NCBI GenBank assembly: GCA_032690845.1
Contig: CM064426.1
Span: forward strand, 61,542,631 to 61,606,630
DNA from: Eleusine coracana subsp. coracana
Taxonomy: Eukaryota > Streptophyta > Magnoliopsida > Poales > Poaceae
Direction: 5' to 3'
DNA length: 64,000 bases
Shown here: positions 10,800-21,321 of the stretch, one piece after another
Position numbering within the stretch: position 1 is the first letter of the stretch
Layout: the number at the start of each line of letters is the position of its first letter
The notes under the pieces: model-generated
Database searches by the model: none
What the model was told of the DNA's origin: nothing
The model's input: only the letters and a program-made list of their open reading frames with translations
Translations under genes and position numbers: made by a program

Positions 10800-12134
10800 A
10801 TGTCATCCCATTCGGGGCCTGGTCATGGCTCATGGAAGGATTGCTTTAAAAGCTACCTAAATGCCATGATTCTGGATGAGTTGATGGATACTCTTGTGGA
10901 ATTTGCCAATACCTTTACCGATGATCATGTGTATGATGATTGTGATGATGGTGTGGATGTGCCTTGTTCTAGTGAGTACCTAGATTCTTCTAGCAATGAC
11001 TTGATAGGTTGCTCTACTAGTGTGACTAGTGTGATGATTGATGATGTGTGTCTTGATCTTGCTTGCTCCACTATCATGACTAGGATTGATGATGATTGTG
11101 AGCTTTTTATTGATCATGCTAGTGACCCACTTGTTGAGGAGTTCTTTGCTTTTCATGATGAGGACTTACTTGACTCTCTCATTCGCTTTCGAGGTATTGT
11201 GGACCGAATTGAGGCAACTGAAGAACCTTCCAAGCTTCCGAAAATATTGATTGTCGAGAAGATCCGCACCTCTCTCCCTAGCAGAAAGCTCCTCTACATC
11301 ACCCTTGATCTCATCATGGACAAGAATCTTTATATTGATGATGTGATCGGGCTATACTTCAAGGATGAGGTGATCACCCCAAGCTTAATAGGGAAGAAGA
11401 CGTTCAAGATAAACAATGAAGCATCTTCAAGAAAAGGGAAAGAAGTAGCTTTGAGCTCAAACCTCTTTGATCCCTCCACAAGATTGTCTTGCAACAACTT
11501 CTACAACCCCTTCGGATCAAGACCTACACCAAGCTCTTCATCAAGCGCATCATCAAGCTCTACCTCAAGTGCCATTCCATGTTCTACACCAAGCACTTCG
11601 GGTGGACCACGCATTGGTGTAGGGGGAGCGCCGACCACAAGGTTCACACGATCATTTGAGATGATCGATCTCACCACTACGGCTCCGGCGTCTCCACCTC
11701 CTCCACCACAAGATCGACATTGGCATCTTCGTCAAGCTCACCAACAGGATTACTTCTTTCAAGTTGATGAATTTGTGAGAAATCCGAATGATGACCTTTG
11801 TGAGACTCTCTTATGCATTTATGATCTTGTGTGTAGGATAAACTCTTTTAGGGGGCTATGGAGGATTGCACCACATGAAGTGATTAACAAGTGCCTCATG
11901 CAAATCACAACTCATGAGATGGGTTTCTTGGTTGAGGAGGTAATCAATAGAAGGCATGAGCTCTCAATTGAGAGAGCAATGGAGATGATACTTGTGCTCC
12001 ACTCAAAAGTGGGACACGTGCTTAGCATGTCACCGACCTCTATGGTCCTCCCCATTACTTCATTGACCTCGACAATGTGCACATGGGGGATGGTCATGAA
12101 CAATGGAGGTATCATGCTCCCCACCATCCTATAA
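10800..12134 (+). CDS. Copia gag-like N-terminal ORF
   Basis: This is a 444-residue ORF beginning 55 bases after the PBS, the position of gag in a copia element. The first 150 residues are acidic. A low-complexity Ser/Pro/Thr stretch lies at about residues 235-305, and the C-terminal third is helical-looking. I see no zinc knuckle in it. The zinc-knuckle-like sequence and the WVPK segments that normally end a copia gag lie further on, at 13790-14040. It could be structural Gag of a non-autonomous element. Identification depends on position rather than a recognised domain. No RT follows. Confidence 0.5.
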   Translation: MSSHSGPGHGSWKDCFKSYLNAMILDELMDTLVEFANTFTDDHVYDDCDDGVDVPCSSEYLDSSSNDLIGCSTSVTSVMIDDVCLDLACSTIMTRIDDDCELFIDHASDPLVEEFFAFHDEDLLDSLIRFRGIVDRIEATEEPSKLPKILIVEKIRTSLPSRKLLYITLDLIMDKNLYIDDVIGLYFKDEVITPSLIGKKTFKINNEASSRKGKEVALSSNLFDPSTRLSCNNFYNPFGSRPTPSSSSSASSSSTSSAIPCSTPSTSGGPRIGVGGAPTTRFTRSFEMIDLTTTAPASPPPPPQDRHWHLRQAHQQDYFFQVDEFVRNPNDDLCETLLCIYDLVCRINSFRGLWRIAPHEVINKCLMQITTHEMGFLVEEVINRRHELSIERAMEMILVLHSKVGHVLSMSPTSMVLPITSLTSTMCTWGMVMNNGGIMLPTIL

Positions 12135-12187
12135 GGAGAAGACTTCAGGAAGGGATTGCATGAATCCCTAATTATGAGGATGGTCTC

Positions 12188-13561
12188 ATGGTTCATCATG
12201 ATGAGGTTAGTGCAAGTCAATTGAGCAATGCTTTGGATACTAACCCTTCTTCCTCTAGTGCTTGTCTTATGGCTACCACCAGGGTCAACTACAAGAGTGG
12301 AGGTACTCATTGGACTCTTGATAGTGGGTGCACCCAATATATGACTGGGAAGCCAACCATGTTCACCAATGGTCAACTTTGTAACATGGGATTCAGGTGC
12401 ATATTTGATGAGGATGGTGCAATGATTGAGAATGCAAATGAAGGGCTACTATTCCCTAAAGTGAACTTTGGAGTTGAACCAACAAGTGAAGCTTTGAGGG
12501 ACATGCCCGTGGGCGAGGTCTTACTCCATGATGGTGATATTGATGAGCCCTCATCTCCACCACCTCAACCAACCCCATCCTTTGAGGTACAAGAACCAAC
12601 CCAAGATGCTAATGATACACCTCCCACATCCTTCCAAGATTCTATGAGAGTGCATCCACCTAGCCATGAGGAAAATGAAGAGAGAAGTGAGGCACAACCC
12701 TCTCCACATATTTCACCTCAAGCTACTTCTCAAAGCTCTTCACATAACACCCCCACATCCAGTCCAAGTTCTAGCTCCAAGACAAGAAACCATATGAGTG
12801 ATTCCCCCACCTTATTGCAAATTCAAGACACTCATATCTCAAGAGAGCAAGCAATCCATGATGCACAAGATACTTCACCTAGAACTCCTCCCACTCAAGA
12901 AGAATACCATCCTAGATCCAAAGTCAAGTACAAGAAAAGGAGGTACTTCAACAAAGAAAAGGGCAAAGGAAAAGACCTCAAGAAGAAGTTCACATGCAAG
13001 GCTCTTGTTGGGGAGTGGACAAGTGACAACTCAAGTGAAGCATCCTCCTCTTCAAGTGATGATGATGAAGTGGCCGGCCTAGCCATGATCAAGACCACAC
13101 TTCCACGAGTTCTTCCTCCACCTCCCATGTGCCTCGTGGCCATGAGCCAACTTGGGGAGAGTGAGGATGAGAGCAGCAACGACAGCGATGTTGAGGAGCC
13201 CTTCTACGCCATGCTTTGGAGTATGCTTGAGCAAGATCGTGACATCGCCATCAAGAAATCCAAAATATTGGAAGTGGTAAGAAAAGAATGTAAGTTGGCT
13301 ATGGACCGGGTTGGTGATCTTGAGAGTGAGCTCAAGGACCTTGTCACATCTCATAAAGCCCTAAACAAGGGTTATGACAAACTCAAGGGTGATCATGTAG
13401 AGCTTCATGATAAGTACAAGGCCCTTGAGATTACTTACGAGGCCATCAATGTTGAGAACCTTGCCTCTCCCTCCTCTAGTTCATCTAAGAGTGATGCTTC
13501 TACTCTGTGTGATGAACTAACCACTCGGTCGAGGTTTCTTCCTTTGAGTCATTTGTTTTGA
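12188..13561 (+). pseudogene. Chimeric copia ORF: protease fragment, Pro-rich linker, gag C-terminal part
   Basis: This is a 457-residue open frame of mixed origin. Residues 35-60 contain HWTLDSGCTQYMTGKPTMFT, the catalytic start of a copia aspartic protease. The rest of the protease and all of integrase are missing. Next comes a Pro/Ser/Thr-rich linker (about residues 115-240) resembling the spacer between copia integrase and RT. After that come a basic KGKGKDLKKKFTCKALVGEW stretch, an acidic serine-rich block and a coiled-coil-like segment (about residues 345-425), which look like the second half of a copia gag. The normal order is gag then protease, so the pieces are scrambled. The ORF ends in a TGA at 13559-13561, and gag-like sequence continues in another frame. 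Confidence 0.55.
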
Positions 13562-14041
13562 AGGAATATCATAAGCTCAAGGAAGAGAGGAAGATGGTGA
13601 TGGATGGCTTCGAGAGGCTCATACGTGGTAGAGCCATCCACAAGGAGACTCTTGGGAGAAACCTTGTGAACAATGTCTCCCACCGGGGACTTGGCTCATA
13701 TCCCGCCGCCATTGACATCATCGGGATGAGTGATTCCATCCATCCACGAATGGATCAAACCCTTATTCTCCCCCGACTACTATTATGAGAGGTGTTGCAA
13801 GGATGGCCACATCATCAAGGATTGCCCTATTGTGAGAAGTTCCATTATTTTACCTAATGCTAACTTGTTCCATGAGAACACCCATTTCAAGATTTTTAGG
13901 GACAAGGATGGCAAGGTGAAAGCAAAGGCTTTGGGACCACCAAACAAGAAGAGAAAGGTCAAGAGCATATGGGTGCCTAAGTGCATTGTCGATCTTGAGA
14001 GGTCAACAAAGTACAAGTGGGTGCCCAAGAACAAGACCTAG
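13558..14041 (+). pseudogene. Copia gag C-terminus with degenerate zinc knuckle
   Basis: Two overlapping frames (13558-13788 and 13730-14041) together give the end of a copia gag. The second contains ERCCKDGHIIKDCP, a CCHC knuckle with a damaged first Cys pair, followed by SIWVPK and KYKWVPK segments typical of the gag-protease border in grass copia elements. A frameshift separates the two parts. In an intact element the protease would follow; here the protease fragment lies upstream at about 12310. Confidence 0.55.
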
Positions 14042-14379
14042 ATGGTGGTGGTGGTGGGCCGAGTGCTTTCATGAAGATTATGTAAAGTCCATCACAAGTG
14101 ACATGGACCTCATCGATATATCTACTCATGAGGGAGGTATTCGTGTTTGTTCTTGGTAGTTGTAGTGTGTTCTTTCTTTTCTTGCATTGCATGGTAATTA
14201 AGACTCCTTTGTGACTAGAATGCTTTGCATCCACGCATTTGTAAATGACTAAAATAAAAACACATAAAAAAATTATTAGTCAATGTCTAACCCATCCAAG
14301 ATAGCTATAAGCAAGGGGGAGTGCTTGAGATGGTGGTTTGGCTTCTCTCAAGGCAAGGGTATGTCTTATAGTGAGGAAG
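14042..14379. other. Copia internal non-coding sequence
   Basis: No coding sequence or structural motif is recognised between the gag remnant and the Tat element. The sequence resumes after the Tat element at 25238. Confidence 0.5.
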
Positions 14380-14775
14380 TGTGGGATACTTGCTTTATGG
14401 GTATCCTCATACAAGGCTAAAGTCGGTTGCCGACCGGGTACTTCATCAACAAGGAAGCCGACCGACTCGGCTTGGAGTGCAAGACAAGAAACATTATAGA
14501 GTACGACTAGGACTCTACTTGTACCCCCCTGCCGACTGGATATATAAGGCGGCAGGGTGCCCCCCATTGAGGAGGAGGAGAAAAAACTAGAGAGAGTTAG
14601 AGGAAATTTATGCTTAACATCTCGTGACAATCAAAACAATACAGAACACAGGACGTAGGGTTTTTACTCTCATTGAGAGGGCCCGAACCTGTATAATTCG
14701 GTGTCTTGTGTAACCATCGTAGTTCTTGGTCTCGACGTAGCCCTATATATTTACTGCCGGTCTTGAGCATCGACA
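14380..14775 (+). repeat. Tat element 5' LTR
   Basis: Starts TGTGGGATAC and ends GCATCGACA. A TATA box (TATATAAGG) is at 14541. Relative to the 3' LTR it lacks 22 bases between two AGAAA words near 14490. Confidence 0.9.
14541..14547 (+). promoter_or_regulatory. TATA box of the Tat 5' LTR
   Basis: TATATAA in the context GACTGGATATATAAGGCGG. It is repeated in the 3' LTR at 25003-25009. Confidence 0.6.
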
Positions 14776-14777
14776 GT

Positions 14778-14795
14778 TGGCGCGCCAGGAAGGGG
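14778..14795 (+). other. Tat element primer binding site
   Basis: TGGCGCGCCAGGAAGGGG lies two bases after the LTR. This is the position of the PBS and the sequence form usual for Tat-lineage grass elements. I do not assign the priming tRNA with certainty. Confidence 0.65.
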
Positions 14796-14825
14796 GATTA
14801 GGCTCACCGGGATTCTCCGTCGACT

Positions 14826-16791
14826 ATGATGGCCGAACTTCCCATCATCCAATACTCTCTGGACTTCAAGATCTCCTTTGGATCGCTCGACTTCACGGTC
14901 GGTGAATATAGAGCCCTAGGTCTGAACAACTACAGATCAGACTCGACCGCAGCCAGCCCTGTGGCGTGATCACCGAGTCCGTCTGACATTATCCCTGCAT
15001 TAATCCCACTCGGATCCGAGCAGGAAGACTCCGCCTTCGGATACGACTCAACGTCAGATCGGTCTTTTGATGAGGACATGGTCGGATCGACCTACTCGTA
15101 TCCCCATACAGTCAACATGGTGGATATAGTAGATCCTGCTGCTGGAAACCAGGATGAGGATCCAGATGCCGAAGAAGAAGGGAATCTAGCCGGTGGTCTC
15201 CAAAACCAATCGGTCGAAGGAGGCCGACAGGATGATAACCTGCCAGCTGATGAATTATTGGTCGCTCACCGCCGTCAACCAAGAGGGTCACGCGGATCGC
15301 GTAACGCACGCCGACTGGATCCTGGCCCTGACCTTGAAGTGGATGGTGTTAAGGTCTACCACACCCCACAGAACAACATCACCGGGGCCAAGACATTGCT
15401 TGACACTTTAATGGTTGATGCCCACTATCAAACTCCTGCTATGTAGAAGGTGGTGGCTATGCTCAAAGACGTAGCGGCACAAGATGCTGCAAAGTCTCAG
15501 TCGATCACAAGTTCTAGCCATGTATCTCCTCAGGGTTGGCAAAGGCGCAAAGATCTGAGAAATTCTCTCAGCCTCCATGATGGACGAGACACCATCAACT
15601 CTCACCACGAGGAGCGCGCTCAGGACAACTGATGTTATGAGGAAGAGCGGCGTGAACGAAGAATGGACGCCCGATGGGAAGACCGGTGGGATGACCGATG
15701 TGAAGACCGACGGGACAACCAACGGGATGATCGTCAGAACCCTCCTCCAAGAGACAACCGCGACGACCGATGTCGACATGACGATCGGGATCAGTGTGAT
15801 AATGATGGCAATCGACGTCGTTGTCATGACGAGGATGTTGGCCCACGCCACCGTCGTAGCCCAACCATGTCCCCAGACCGACAAAGGCGGTCACCAACGC
15901 TGACTGATGATGAGATCAATGGCATCAAGGCTTACGTCCCTCGGCTTCCCATTGCTCGATGACCAAAAGGATTCAAGCCGGTTCCCATAAAAAAATATGA
16001 TGGACAAACCAATCCCCGAGTGGTTACAACTCTATAGCACGGTGATCCGGTCGGCTGGAGGTGATTCCTACGTAATGGCTAATTACCTTCCGGTCTGCTT
16101 AGATCCTGCCGTTCGGATATGGCTCACATCTTTACCTGAGGAGTCAGTCACATCCTGGGGAGACCTCAACCGGAAACTCATAGAAAGTTTCCAAGCAACT
16201 TGCAACTGACCGGGCAACCACTTCGACCTCACTCGGATCAAGCAGAAAGGAGACGAGCCTCTTCATGACTACATCAAGCGGTTTTGCGCTAAGAAGACTA
16301 AGATCCCCAACGTCCCCGATCAGCAAATCATTACTGCCTTCCTGTGTGGAATTCAGAGTGACGATCTGGTTTGGGAAATTGGTCGGAGGAACCATGATAT
16401 CAAGCTCACCACTCAAGAGTGCTTCGAGATTGCTGATAAGTATGCATCAGGAGAGTCTGCACTTGATGATATCCAAGGAAAGGGCAAGGAGAAGCGGTTG
16501 GACAAGCCTGAGTCCTCCAAGAAGGACAAGATGAGAAAACATGACAATGTTGTCAACACAGTGGACCAGTTTCAGAAGAATCTTCGGACGAACCAGCCGT
16601 CTACTGATGAGTTGCTGAGTGGCATTTGCCCTTGGCATCCCAAGAGAAACCACAAAGCAAAGGATTGCTATTATCTAAAGGGTTTTGCAACAGCTACGCT
16701 CAAGGTGGCCAAAGATCCCCCAAGGCGCAACAACAACAACAAAGACAAGCCTAAGGATGATGATGACAAGGATGATTCAGGAGAGTTCTAG
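14826..16791 (+). pseudogene. Tat gypsy gag
   Basis: The frame opens at ATGATGGCCGAACTT soon after the PBS and is broken by several stops and frameshifts. The best preserved part is 15997-16791, which reads as a retrotransposon gag domain: PEWLQLYSTVIRSAGGD, then WLTSLPEESVTSWGDL, then FDLTRIKQKGDEPLHDYIKRF and QIITAFLCGI. A basic KGKEKRLDKPESSKKDK region and an ICPWHPKRNHKAKDCYYLKG zinc-knuckle-like segment (C, H, H, C) follow. Between 15450 and 15960 the sequence is rich in Asp/Arg repeats (DDRCRHDD). Gag would form the virus-like particle. It is not functional here, with a TGA at about 16207-16209 inside the domain. Confidence 0.75.
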
Positions 16792-16799
16792 AAGCCCTG

Positions 16800-17615
16800 C
16801 AAAGAAGTAAACTTTTTTTCGGAGGCCCGGATGCCTATACATCCAAGCGCAAGAAAAAGTTAGAGCTTCGAGAGATTAACTCGGTGGAGCCAGCTACACC
16901 TCAGTACATGAGGTGGTCTGAGATGCCAATCACCTTTGATCAGTTGGACCATCCAAAACATCTACCAAAACCAGGTCGCTACCCATTGGTGCTTGCTATG
17001 ACTATGAAGGAGGTGAAGTTCAACAGAGTACTCATCGATGGAGGAAGCAGTTTGGATCTAATCTTCACTAGGACCCTTCAAGAGCTCGGTCTGTCAATCA
17101 ATGACCTCCAACCGAGTTCTTCACCCTTCCATAGGATTGTGCCTGGCAAGACTTCAGTCCCAATCGGACAAATCACTCTGCCAGTCACCTTTGGCACCCG
17201 TGATAATTTTAGGATAGAGCGTATCCTCTTCCAGGTGGTAGATTTCAAGTCAGCATACCATGCTATCATCGGTCGACCGGTGATGGCTAGGTTTATGGCT
17301 GTTCCGCACTATCCGTATCTCACCCTCAAGATGCCAGGCCCAAACGGAATAATCTCCCTCCACTCTGATCTTCAGAATTCTTTTGATTGCGATGTACAGA
17401 GTTGTGAGATGGCTACCAAACAGTTGATGCTGTCAGACCAAAAGGAGATCCAGAAGGCGGTCGGTATAGAGGAGCAGACTGGAACGGAGGTTCCTACAAA
17501 GAAACCTACCAAGGAAAAGATCCAGACCCATGACATCCAAACCAAGGAGATTTTGCTCGATCCTGAGGACCCCGATAAGGTGACTTATGCTAGGGTCAAC
17601 CTTGATGAAAAATAG
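16800..17615 (+). pseudogene. Tat gypsy aspartic protease region
   Basis: The open frame 16884-17615 gives 243 residues, with matching frame upstream from about 16820 (GGPDAYTSKRKKKLELREI). The protease active site reads FNRVLIDGGSSLDLIF near residues 48-63, with the catalytic Asp kept. The later strand AYHAIIGRPVMARF matches the IIGRP flap-side motif of gypsy proteases. The protease matures Gag-Pol. A TAG at 17613-17615 separates it from RT, and the two would be one polyprotein in an intact copy. A second TAG follows at about 17640. Confidence 0.78.
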
Positions 17616-19624
17616 GAACTCGCACTCAGTCTTTTCCTCTAGGAAAATAGGGATATCTTTGCATGGAAACCATCTGACATGCTGGGAGTTCTTAGGGAAA
17701 AGATTGAGCACGTGTTAAGGGTACCTCTAGGGGCTATCCCCGTTCGCCAAAGGCTTAGAAGATTTGCGCAAGATCACAAGGACGCTATGAAGAAGGAGAT
17801 AGTTAGATTGTTAGAAGCTAAGTTTATAAAGGAGGTGTATCATCCCAACTGGTTAGCAAATCCAGTCCTTGTACCTAAAAAGAATAAAGAGTGGAGGATG
17901 TGTGTTGATTATACCGATCTCAACAAGGTCTGCCCAAAAGACCCCTTCGCTCTTCCTCGTATTGATCAGATTGTAGATTCAACAGCTGGGTGTGAGCTTT
18001 TAAGCTTTCTGGATGCCTATTCAGGCTATCACCAGATCCCACTGAGAGTCGAAGATCAGATCAAGACTTCCTTTATAACACCCTTCGGCGCCTATTGCTA
18101 TATCACTATGCCGTTTGGCCTGAAAAATGCTGGCGCGACTTACCAACAAGGTATTCAACGCTGCGTTGCCACTCAGATCGGTCGGAATGCTGAAGCGTAT
18201 GTTGACGACATCGTTGTCAAGACTCGGAAAGTTGAAGAACTTCTCTCTGACCTGGCAGAAACCTTTGACAATCTGAGACATTATTCAATGAAGCTGAATC
18301 ATAAAAAGTGTGTTTTTGGGGTTCCATCGGGAAAGTTACTCGGTTACATCATTTCAAAATGAGGTATAGAGGCTAACCCAGATAAAATCAAGGCAATCCT
18401 TGATATGAAGCCGCCTAATTCTCAAAGGGACGTTCAGAAGCTGACCGGATGCATGGCATCTTTGAGTTGCTTTATTTCCCGATTGGGGGTTAGGGGGTTA
18501 TCACTCTTCCGGTTGCTTAAAAAGTAGGATGACTTTGTTTGGACTGAGGAGGCGCAGTCGGCACTGGACGAATTAAAGATTCATCTCAGCAGTATTCCAG
18601 TGTTGGGGCCTCCAGAGCCAGGAGAAAAACTTCAGCTTTACATCTCGGCCACAACCTAGGTTGTGAGTACTGTTTTGACAGTCGATCGAGAAGAGGAGGG
18701 ACATGTACAAAAAGTACAGCATCCAGTCTACTTTGTGAGCGAGGTTCTTAGCGCCTCTAAGACATGATACCAGCAAATCTTGAAGTTGTTATATGCATTA
18801 TTGATCACCTCGAGGAAGTTGAAGCACTATTTCCAAGCTCATCCAATTGAAGTTCAAACTTCTTTTGCACTTGGGACGGTATTACATAACCGAGAAGTTG
18901 AAGGAAAAATAGCCAAGTGGGCAGTCGAACTTGGTCAGTATACTATTACGTTTGTGCCTCGGTCGGCTATAAGGGGACAAGCGTTAGCTGAATTCGTTGC
19001 CGAGTGGACAGAGATTCAAAATCCTCCTGCTGCCCAAGATATCAAATACTGGAAAATGTACTTTGATGGTTCCTTTCAATTACAAGGGGCAGGTGCGGGA
19101 GTTGTATGTACTTTGATGGTTCCTTTCAAATACTGGAAAGGCTTCGATATGTTCTTCAAGTCATGTTTTACGTGTCTAATAATGCTGCGGAATATGAAGC
19201 TCTCCTACACGGTCTACGCATTGCTGTGTCACTCGGCATTAAGCGCATCGACATATTTGGAGATTCGACCTTGGTCATTAATCAGGTCACCAAGGATTGG
19301 AATTGTGTAGATGACAACATGAGTGCTTATTGCCAAGAAGCGCGAAAACTCGAAGACAAGTTTGATGGATTGAAGTTCACACATGTTCTCCGAGATAATA
19401 ACCAGGCGGCTGATGAGTTAGCCAAGATAGGATCATCTCGGTCTGTAGTACCGCTGGGTGTTTTCCTACATGTTCTGGATTCCCCAACAACTTCTCCCCG
19501 GTCGGACGTGTTGATGAGTATTGTTGCTGATCTTGTTGACGATGACATCTCCAAGACCGACTGGCGCGACCCACTCATTCAGTATTTGGATAAGGGAACG
19601 CTGCCCTCGGATCCTGATGAGTAG
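17616..19624 (+). pseudogene. Tat gypsy reverse transcriptase and RNase H
   Basis: RT is readable at 17679-18362: LVPKKNKEWRMCVDYTDLN, SFLDAYSGYHQI, FGAYCYITMPFGLKNAGATY and the active site AYVDDIVVKTR (YVDD intact). The connection and RNase H continue to 19624 through stops at about 18361, 18525, 18657 and 18765. RNase H begins KYWKMYFDGSF at about 19048 with its first Asp present. A 24-base duplicated filler at 19106-19129 then shifts the frame. The remaining RNase H (SNNAAEYEALLHGLRIA, IDIFGDSTLVINQV) reads in the next frame at 19160-19460. The enzyme copies element RNA into DNA, but this copy is clearly dead. Confidence 0.85.
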
Positions 19625-20782
19625 CAAAGATTGGAGATCCGATCTCGAGGATACTTGTTGGTGGGGGACCAACTTTCCAACAATTTGATGCGATGCGTCT
19701 CAATTCCTGAAGGCCAGAAGTTGGTAGAAGAGATTCATTCGGGAATATGCGGCAATCATGCAGCTTCCAGGACTTTGGTCGGCAAAGCTTTCCGGCAAGG
19801 GTTTTATTGGCCCACGATGGTCAAAGATGCACACCAAGTTGTTTGGAAGTGTGAGGGTTGTCAATTCTTCGGTCAACAAACACATGTGCCTTCACAGCAA
19901 CTTCACATGATACCATTGACTTGGCCTTTTGCTGTTTGGGGGCTTGATATTGTTGGTCCTTTCAAGAAAGCGCCAGGCGGGTTCACTCATTTGTTTGTTG
20001 CTATCGACAAATTCACCAAGTGGATTGAAGCAAAGCCGGTTGGCAAGATTATATCCAAGAAGGCGATCGAGTTTGTCAAAGATATATTTACTAGGTTTGG
20101 AGTTCCTCATGATATCATTACTAATAATGGCACTCAATTCACTACAGTGGATTTCCGAGACTTTGCCGATGAGATGGGAATAAAGATCCACTTTGCATCA
20201 GTGGCTCATCCAAAAAGTAATGGGCAGGTCGAACGGGCCAATGGTATGATTCTTCAAGGATTAAAGCCGCAGATATTTGACAGACTCAAACCTTATGCCA
20301 GTCGGTGGGTCAAAGAGTTGCCTTCAGTCCTTTGGGGGCTTCGAACAAACACCAGTCGGGCTACTGGACAGTCACCTTTTTCATTGGTCTATGGCTCAGA
20401 AGCTATGTTGTCGACTGAGGTCAGTCTTGTCTTGGCAAGAGTTCAAGCATACGATGAAAAGCTTTCTGGGGAGAACCGAGAGATTGATTTGATTACGGTA
20501 GAGGAGTTGCATGATCGCGCTCTGTTTTGGTCGGCACTCTACCAACAAGGCTTGCATCGTTATTATGATAAGAACGTCCGCAGTCGCCACTTTCAAGTTG
20601 GAGACCTAGTGCTTCGCCGAGTGCAATCGACAAAGAATCAGCATAAGCTCTCTCCGAAGTGGGAAGGACTGTACATAGTGAAGGAAGTCACTTGCCCGGG
20701 GGCTTACCGACTGATGTACGAAGACGGCGATGATATTCCAAACTCCTGGAACATAAATGAGCTATGTCGTTTCTATACTTAG
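19625..20782 (+). pseudogene. Tat gypsy integrase
   Basis: This is an open frame of 383 residues. The N-terminal HHCC zinc domain is present (HSGICGNHAASRTL ... WKCEGCQFF). The DDE core has its first Asp in GLDIVGPF and its Glu in KSNGQVERAN. The second acidic position reads ITNNGTQF, where the family normally has DNG, so the catalytic Asp is replaced by Asn and the enzyme should be inactive. The C-terminal region (HFQVGDLVLRRV, LSPKWEGLYIVKEV) is complete and ends at a TAG. No chromodomain is seen, as expected for Tat. Confidence 0.85.
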
Positions 20783-21321
20783 CTATTATTTTGTGTATTT
20801 ATACATTATTTATGAATGAAACTTCGGTCTTTTTTAATGAAAGATTTTCTGATGATTTTCATTCTATATCTGTCTCGATTCCTTAATTTATACTATTAAA
20901 CAATCGAGCCAGGGGGCTAGCAAGAATGTCCCATCTCGGTCTAACTATATTTTGGTTTTGGCCTATTTTTTGACCGACTTATTATCATAAGATCTTGAGA
21001 TCTTGAGTTTTGGTCTTTATTATTTTGGTCTTACGCTTATACATCATGGTTAAATACTTTGTGCTGCACTTCAGACTACCACTACACTAAATCCAGAGCC
21101 AAAAGTGTGAGAGGTCATGTGTTGATTGGTTGATTCTGTTTGTTACGCGGTTACGGGTTACAACCTAATATGTTATGGCAGACCGATGCAATCTTTGTTT
21201 ATCTTGATAGAAACATGTCAATGATATCTTTGTCAAACTTCTAAAGCTATAAAAGCATAAGATTAGTTTATATACAAGTATCATTACAAAAATACTACTA
21301 ATGTTTCACAATATTACAGGA
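20783..21321. other. Tat element spacer after integrase
   Basis: AT-rich sequence with no reading frame or motif that I recognise. It separates the sense pol from the convergent antisense gene. Confidence 0.5.
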
